Shown here one piece after another: positions 60,693 through 64,000 of a DNA stretch of 64,000 bases. The position numbers and the translations under genes were made by a program. The stretch is from contig NZ_CP126093.1 in NCBI RefSeq assembly GCF_030123065.1, positions 5,710,001-5,774,000 on the forward strand, read 5' to 3'. The DNA comes from Neobacillus sp. DY30 (GTDB taxonomy: Bacteria; Bacillota; Bacilli; Bacillales; Cytobacillaceae). Each line of letters opens with the position of its first letter. Within the stretch, counting starts at the first letter, position 1. The notes under the pieces were generated by a model. That model was not told where the DNA came from and made no database searches. It saw only the letters and a list, made by a program, of their open reading frames with translations.

Positions 60693-61745
60693 TCAACATG
60701 TTAGTATATGATCAAATATATACTTCTTCTTATAGTACTCAACATACCAATCAGCAAACTTTTGCAATCCTTCTTCTATCGATGTCTCTGGCTTAAATCC
60801 AACAGCCTTTTGTAGCAAATCAGTAGAAGCAAAGGTAGCAGGTACATCACCAGGCTTAATAGGTTCAAATACCTTCTCAAAAAGGACTTCCTTACCTAGA
60901 GCCTTACTCAAAGCTTTCTCAAGTGTTCCGATAAACACCATTAGTTTTTCTGGGCTGTTATTTCCTATGTTAAAGACTTTATGAGCGACATCTCCCGTTG
61001 GAGGGTTACTAATAAGCCTCTCTATGCCTTCTACAATGTCATCTATATAAGTAAAATCACGATAAAGATCATTCTCAAAATCACCGTTGTTGAAAATCTT
61101 AATTGGCTCTCCGGAGAAATACTTATCAGTAAATCCAAAATAGGCCATGTCGGGACGTCCCATTGGTCCATAAACGGTGAAAAAACGTAGTCCTGTGGCT
61201 GGAATCTTATATAAGTGGCTATAAGTATGTGCCATTAATTCATTGGACTTCTTTGTTGATGCATATAGTGATACAGGATTATCCACAAAATCTGTTTCTT
61301 CAAAAGGAACTTTTTTATTAGCACCGTAAACCGAACTAGAAGAAGCGTAAACGAGATGATCTACAGGATAGTATCTACATGCTTCAAGAATGTTATAAAA
61401 ACCAATAATATTGCTTTGAATATATACATCTGGATTGTCAATAGAGTACCTAACACCAGCCTGAGCCGCCAAATTGACAACAACGTTTGGCTTATATTCT
61501 TCAAAAAGATTTGTAATCGCATCCTTATCCGAAATATCCCCCTTAATAAAAGTGAAATTTTGATAAGGTTCAAGATTCTCCAAACGAGCATGTTTGAGAT
61601 TTACATCATAATAATCATTAATATTATCAATTCCTACAACTCTACATCCTTGTTCCAATAGCTTTCTAGATAAGAAATATCCGATGAAACCTGCTGCTCC
61701 CGTTATAAGATATGTTTTACTAGTATTAAGAGTTTTGTAATTCAA
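60693..61745 (-). CDS. UDP-glucuronate 4-epimerase-like NAD-dependent epimerase
   Basis: 350 residues of the extended SDR family: TGAAGFIGYFLSRKLLEQG (NAD site), LAAQAGVRYSIDNPDVYI, SSSSVYGANKKVPF and catalytic YASTKKSNE. GLRFFTVYGPMGRPDMA is typical of UDP-glucuronate epimerases (CapI type). It would turn UDP-glucuronate, made by the adjacent dehydrogenase, into UDP-galacturonate. It starts with TTG inside the end of ugd (20-bp overlap) after AAGGAG, so translation is coupled. Confidence 0.9.
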   Translation of the reverse strand: MNYKTLNTSKTYLITGAAGFIGYFLSRKLLEQGCRVVGIDNINDYYDVNLKHARLENLEPYQNFTFIKGDISDKDAITNLFEEYKPNVVVNLAAQAGVRYSIDNPDVYIQSNIIGFYNILEACRYYPVDHLVYASSSSVYGANKKVPFEETDFVDNPVSLYASTKKSNELMAHTYSHLYKIPATGLRFFTVYGPMGRPDMAYFGFTDKYFSGEPIKIFNNGDFENDLYRDFTYIDDIVEGIERLISNPPTGDVAHKVFNIGNNSPEKLMVFIGTLEKALSKALGKEVLFEKVFEPIKPGDVPATFASTDLLQKAVGFKPETSIEEGLQKFADWYVEYYKKKYIFDHILTC

Positions 61746-63102
61746 GGTTCTTCAACTCCTTCATACCTTCTCTAGTAGCAGGTCTTCTTCCGATAGAATG
61801 ATATTCTACCCCAGCTTCTTGCATTTCTTCAACAGGATATATATTTCTACCATCGTAAACTAAAGGAGTTCTCATCAACTTCTTATATGTTTCAGGAGTC
61901 ACTGCTTTTACTTCTCCCCACTCAGTGAAAATAAAGCAAACATTTGCGCCTTCTAAAGCATGCTCTATATTAGAAACAAATGTGATACTACCTTTGCCAT
62001 TTTTACCTTCTGGATGCATTTTAGCAAAATTAGCTGCACCGACAGGATCATAGGCATAAATATCTGCACCTTGTTCTAATAATAATGGTACATTTTCAAG
62101 GGATGCTGCTTCTCTTAAATCGTCAGTACCTGGTTTGAATGTTAATCCTAGTACTGCTACTTTTAGACCATTAAAGGTGATAAGTCGCTTACTGGCTTTT
62201 TTGTATAATAATGTTTTTTGTTCTTTATTCACATCAATGGCAGCCTTAACTGTTTTAAGTTCATAGCCTTGCTGTCTAGCAATATACTCTAGTGCCTTTG
62301 TATCCTTAGGGAAACATGAACCACCATAACCAATGCCAGCATTTAAGAACTTACTTCCGATACGTTCGTCAAAACTCATTCCGCGAGCAACATCCTGGAT
62401 ATCCGCTCCGACTAATTCACAAAGATTTGCAATATCATTCATATAAGAAATCTTAAGAGCAAGGAAATCATTAGAAGCATACTTAATCATTTCTGCTGAT
62501 CTTCTATTGACTGAAACAATAGGCAAATGAAATGGTTCATAAATATTCATTAATAATTTTTCCGCCCATTTACTTTCTGTACCTATAATAATTCTATCAG
62601 CATGCAATGTATCCTTTACCGCTGAACCTTGTGCTAGGAATTCCGGGTTTGAAGCCACTTCTACTTTCACATCATTGATTAAAAAGTCTTGAATAAATTG
62701 CTCTACTTTATCATTCGTTCCAATCGGAACTGTCGATTTTACAACGACTAGGCAATCTTTTTCTACTGATTCAGCAATTTGCCTTGCTACAGTTGCAATA
62801 TAAGAAAGATTAGCGGATCCATCTGGCTGTTCAGGAGTACCCACTCCAATAAATATTGCATCTGCATTTTTATATGCATTCTTATAATCAGTAGTATAAT
62901 CAATTCTTCCATCTGCGAAATTTTTCTGCATCAACTCTTCTAAACCATCTTCATATATTGGGGATACGCCTGATTTCATTATATTTACTTTTTTTTCATC
63001 AATATCAACACAGGTTACTTGATGACCAACTTCTGCAAAACATACGCCTGCAACTAAACCTACATAGCCTGTTCCTGCGACCGCTATTTTATACATTAAC
63101 AT
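61726..63102 (-). CDS. ugd: UDP-glucose 6-dehydrogenase
   Basis: 458 residues. NAD motif IAVAGTGYVGLVAGVCFAE, VGTPEQPDGSANLSYI, NPEFLAQGSAV, catalytic Cys in GYGGSCFPKDTKAL and LGLTFKPGTDDLREAAS. It oxidises UDP-glucose to UDP-glucuronate for surface polysaccharide (teichuronic acid or exopolysaccharide). AAAGGATGT precedes the start; the ATG two codons later (63096) is also possible. Confidence 0.95.
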   Translation of the reverse strand: MLMYKIAVAGTGYVGLVAGVCFAEVGHQVTCVDIDEKKVNIMKSGVSPIYEDGLEELMQKNFADGRIDYTTDYKNAYKNADAIFIGVGTPEQPDGSANLSYIATVARQIAESVEKDCLVVVKSTVPIGTNDKVEQFIQDFLINDVKVEVASNPEFLAQGSAVKDTLHADRIIIGTESKWAEKLLMNIYEPFHLPIVSVNRRSAEMIKYASNDFLALKISYMNDIANLCELVGADIQDVARGMSFDERIGSKFLNAGIGYGGSCFPKDTKALEYIARQQGYELKTVKAAIDVNKEQKTLLYKKASKRLITFNGLKVAVLGLTFKPGTDDLREAASLENVPLLLEQGADIYAYDPVGAANFAKMHPEGKNGKGSITFVSNIEHALEGANVCFIFTEWGEVKAVTPETYKKLMRTPLVYDGRNIYPVEEMQEAGVEYHSIGRRPATREGMKELKNLELQNS

Positions 63103-63173
63103 ACATCCTTTATGGTTTTATATGAAATATTTTTCTGTTTGATTTAATACTTTACTCCTATTTATCATGTATA

Positions 63174-64000
63174 CTACAACCTATTAACCTTTTTATTCTT
63201 TTTTATTTTACCCTTTATGGCATTAATAATTATGTTTACATCATCTATTCTCATTAGAAGAATGATAACCAAATATGAAATAGAACCAACTACTATAGAA
63301 ATAAACAGTGAAATGTTTTGACTAACAAGTATTATTAACAAGTCAAAACATAATTTGGAGGTTAATCCCATAATTAAAGAAGAAAATGTTATTTTCAAAA
63401 TTGACTTACTAACATTTTTTAATTTTAGAGGGCCTATCTTAATACGTAGTGAAATAAACAATAATATAGCAGTAAATATTGCAGAAATACTAGTAGCCAG
63501 AGCTAATCCACCTACACCTAAATGTTTTGATAGGATTATATTAAGAATAATATTCAAAATGACTCCAATTACTGCATTGATCATAGGCGTTTTGGTGTCT
63601 TGCAATGAATAGAATGCATTAGATAAAATTTCTCTAAAGCCCACACCAATCATTCCTAGTGAGTAAAAAAATAAAACATTAGATGTCATTAATGTTGCCT
63701 TTGAATCAAATGCCCCTCTTCCAAAAAGTAGTTGTACAATTGGTTCAGCAAAGATTAATGTTCCCACAGTAGCCGGTATTAATAATAAGCTAACCCCAGT
63801 TAAAGATTCAGTAAGTTTTCCTTTTAGACCTTTTATATTTTTATTTGCAGCCATTTTAGATATCATAGGATACATTACTGTAGTAATAGAAGTAACAAAT
63901 ATACCCAGAATAAAAAAGTTAAGTCTATTGGCATAGTTTAAGGCAGATATTCCACCTAATTCTAATTGAGAAGCAATCGTCCGATCAATAAGTGTATTAA
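63174..64000 (-). CDS. MurJ-type lipid-linked oligosaccharide flippase (5' end outside window)
   Basis: The frame runs in from the right edge, giving about 275 C-terminal residues. SALNYANRLNFFILGIFVTS, TVMYPMISKMAANKN, LLFGRGAFD and SNAFYSLQDTKTPM are MurJ/MviN signatures, with seven or more hydrophobic segments. It flips lipid-linked precursors across the membrane. Next to ugd and the epimerase it more likely serves surface polysaccharide than bulk peptidoglycan. Confidence 0.9.
   Translation of the reverse strand, partial: NTLIDRTIASQLELGGISALNYANRLNFFILGIFVTSITTVMYPMISKMAANKNIKGLKGKLTESLTGVSLLLIPATVGTLIFAEPIVQLLFGRGAFDSKATLMTSNVLFFYSLGMIGVGFREILSNAFYSLQDTKTPMINAVIGVILNIILNIILSKHLGVGGLALATSISAIFTAILLFISLRIKIGPLKLKNVSKSILKITFSSLIMGLTSKLCFDLLIILVSQNISLFISIVVGSISYLVIILLMRIDDVNIIINAIKGKIKKNKKVNRL

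Noticed and set aside
1..64000. CRISPR arrays, rRNA operons, tRNA genes or prophage
   Set aside because: No regularly spaced repeats with spacers, no rRNA- or tRNA-like sequences and no phage structural genes were seen.

Overview
The window looks like a chromosomal segment of a low-GC, Gram-positive Bacillaceae species (Bacillus, Neobacillus or Peribacillus-like). The evidence is AGGAGG-type ribosome binding sites, frequent TTG and GTG starts, CcpA (cre) boxes, a TPP riboswitch on a Bacillus-type tenA-ykoEDC operon, a ComK-family regulator, a class D sortase, LysM/SH3b wall proteins and a licBCAH-like PTS operon. No ribosomal RNA, tRNA, CRISPR array or prophage was seen. Species cannot be fixed from sequence alone.

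Layout. 1-9 kb: a partial RtcB RNA ligase, a secreted glucosaminidase with five Ig-like and two SH3b repeats, and a 1.2-kDa-residue-scale secreted adhesin-like protein (about 1200 aa) with a small anchored partner. 9-15 kb: a beta-glucoside/chitobiose-type PTS operon (EIIB, EIIC, GH4 6-phospho-glycosidase, EIIA, ChbG deacetylase) with two cre boxes and a divergent GntR/UTRA regulator. 15-20 kb: a LysM/SH3b wall protein, a small sigma-70 factor, a ComK-like protein, an XRE protein, a DJ-1/PfpI protein and a frameshifted REP-associated transposase (RAYT). 20-30 kb: CstA transporter, GNAT acetyltransferase and glutamate synthase gltB-gltD. 30-32 kb: an IS110-family element with a long 5' non-coding region that may hold a bridge RNA. 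32-37 kb: a sensor kinase, then a decayed stretch with a c-di-GMP-I riboswitch over a tiny ORF, a truncated dhaK, dhaL, a MORN-like fragment and an epimerase remnant. 37-42 kb: membrane proteins (CLC with a fluoride-exchanger-like signature, DUF421, DoxX, unknown). 42-46 kb: ykoC-ykoD-ykoE-tenA thiamine salvage operon under a TPP riboswitch. 46-52 kb: AtoE transporter, frameshifted class D sortase with a truncated surface substrate, DGC-domain protein, a pseudogene copy of the LysM/SH3b gene and an intact aldose-1-epimerase-like gene. 52-60 kb: FusB-like protein, CD3324-like protein, DUF3267 peptidase, OFA transporter, acetyl-CoA synthetase and a divergent LytTR regulator. 60-64 kb: start of a surface polysaccharide locus (UDP-glucuronate epimerase, UDP-glucose dehydrogenase, MurJ-type flippase).

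The feature that best repays attention is the non-coding space. It is packed with at least six families of dispersed short repeats. These are REP palindromes with a GGGGTCTGACCCC core beside a RAYT gene; GGGACGGTT hairpins; an 85-bp unit linked to CTAATCAAACGTTTGATTAG palindromes; a GGGGAGTGACAGGCAC unit; a twin leader-peptide unit; and five copies of a mini-gene encoding a peptide around the motif LREVLKGIVREVCAYFFRK. The mini-gene copies have strong Shine-Dalgarno sequences or their own terminators and show every stage of decay. Some repeat copies have disrupted flanking genes.
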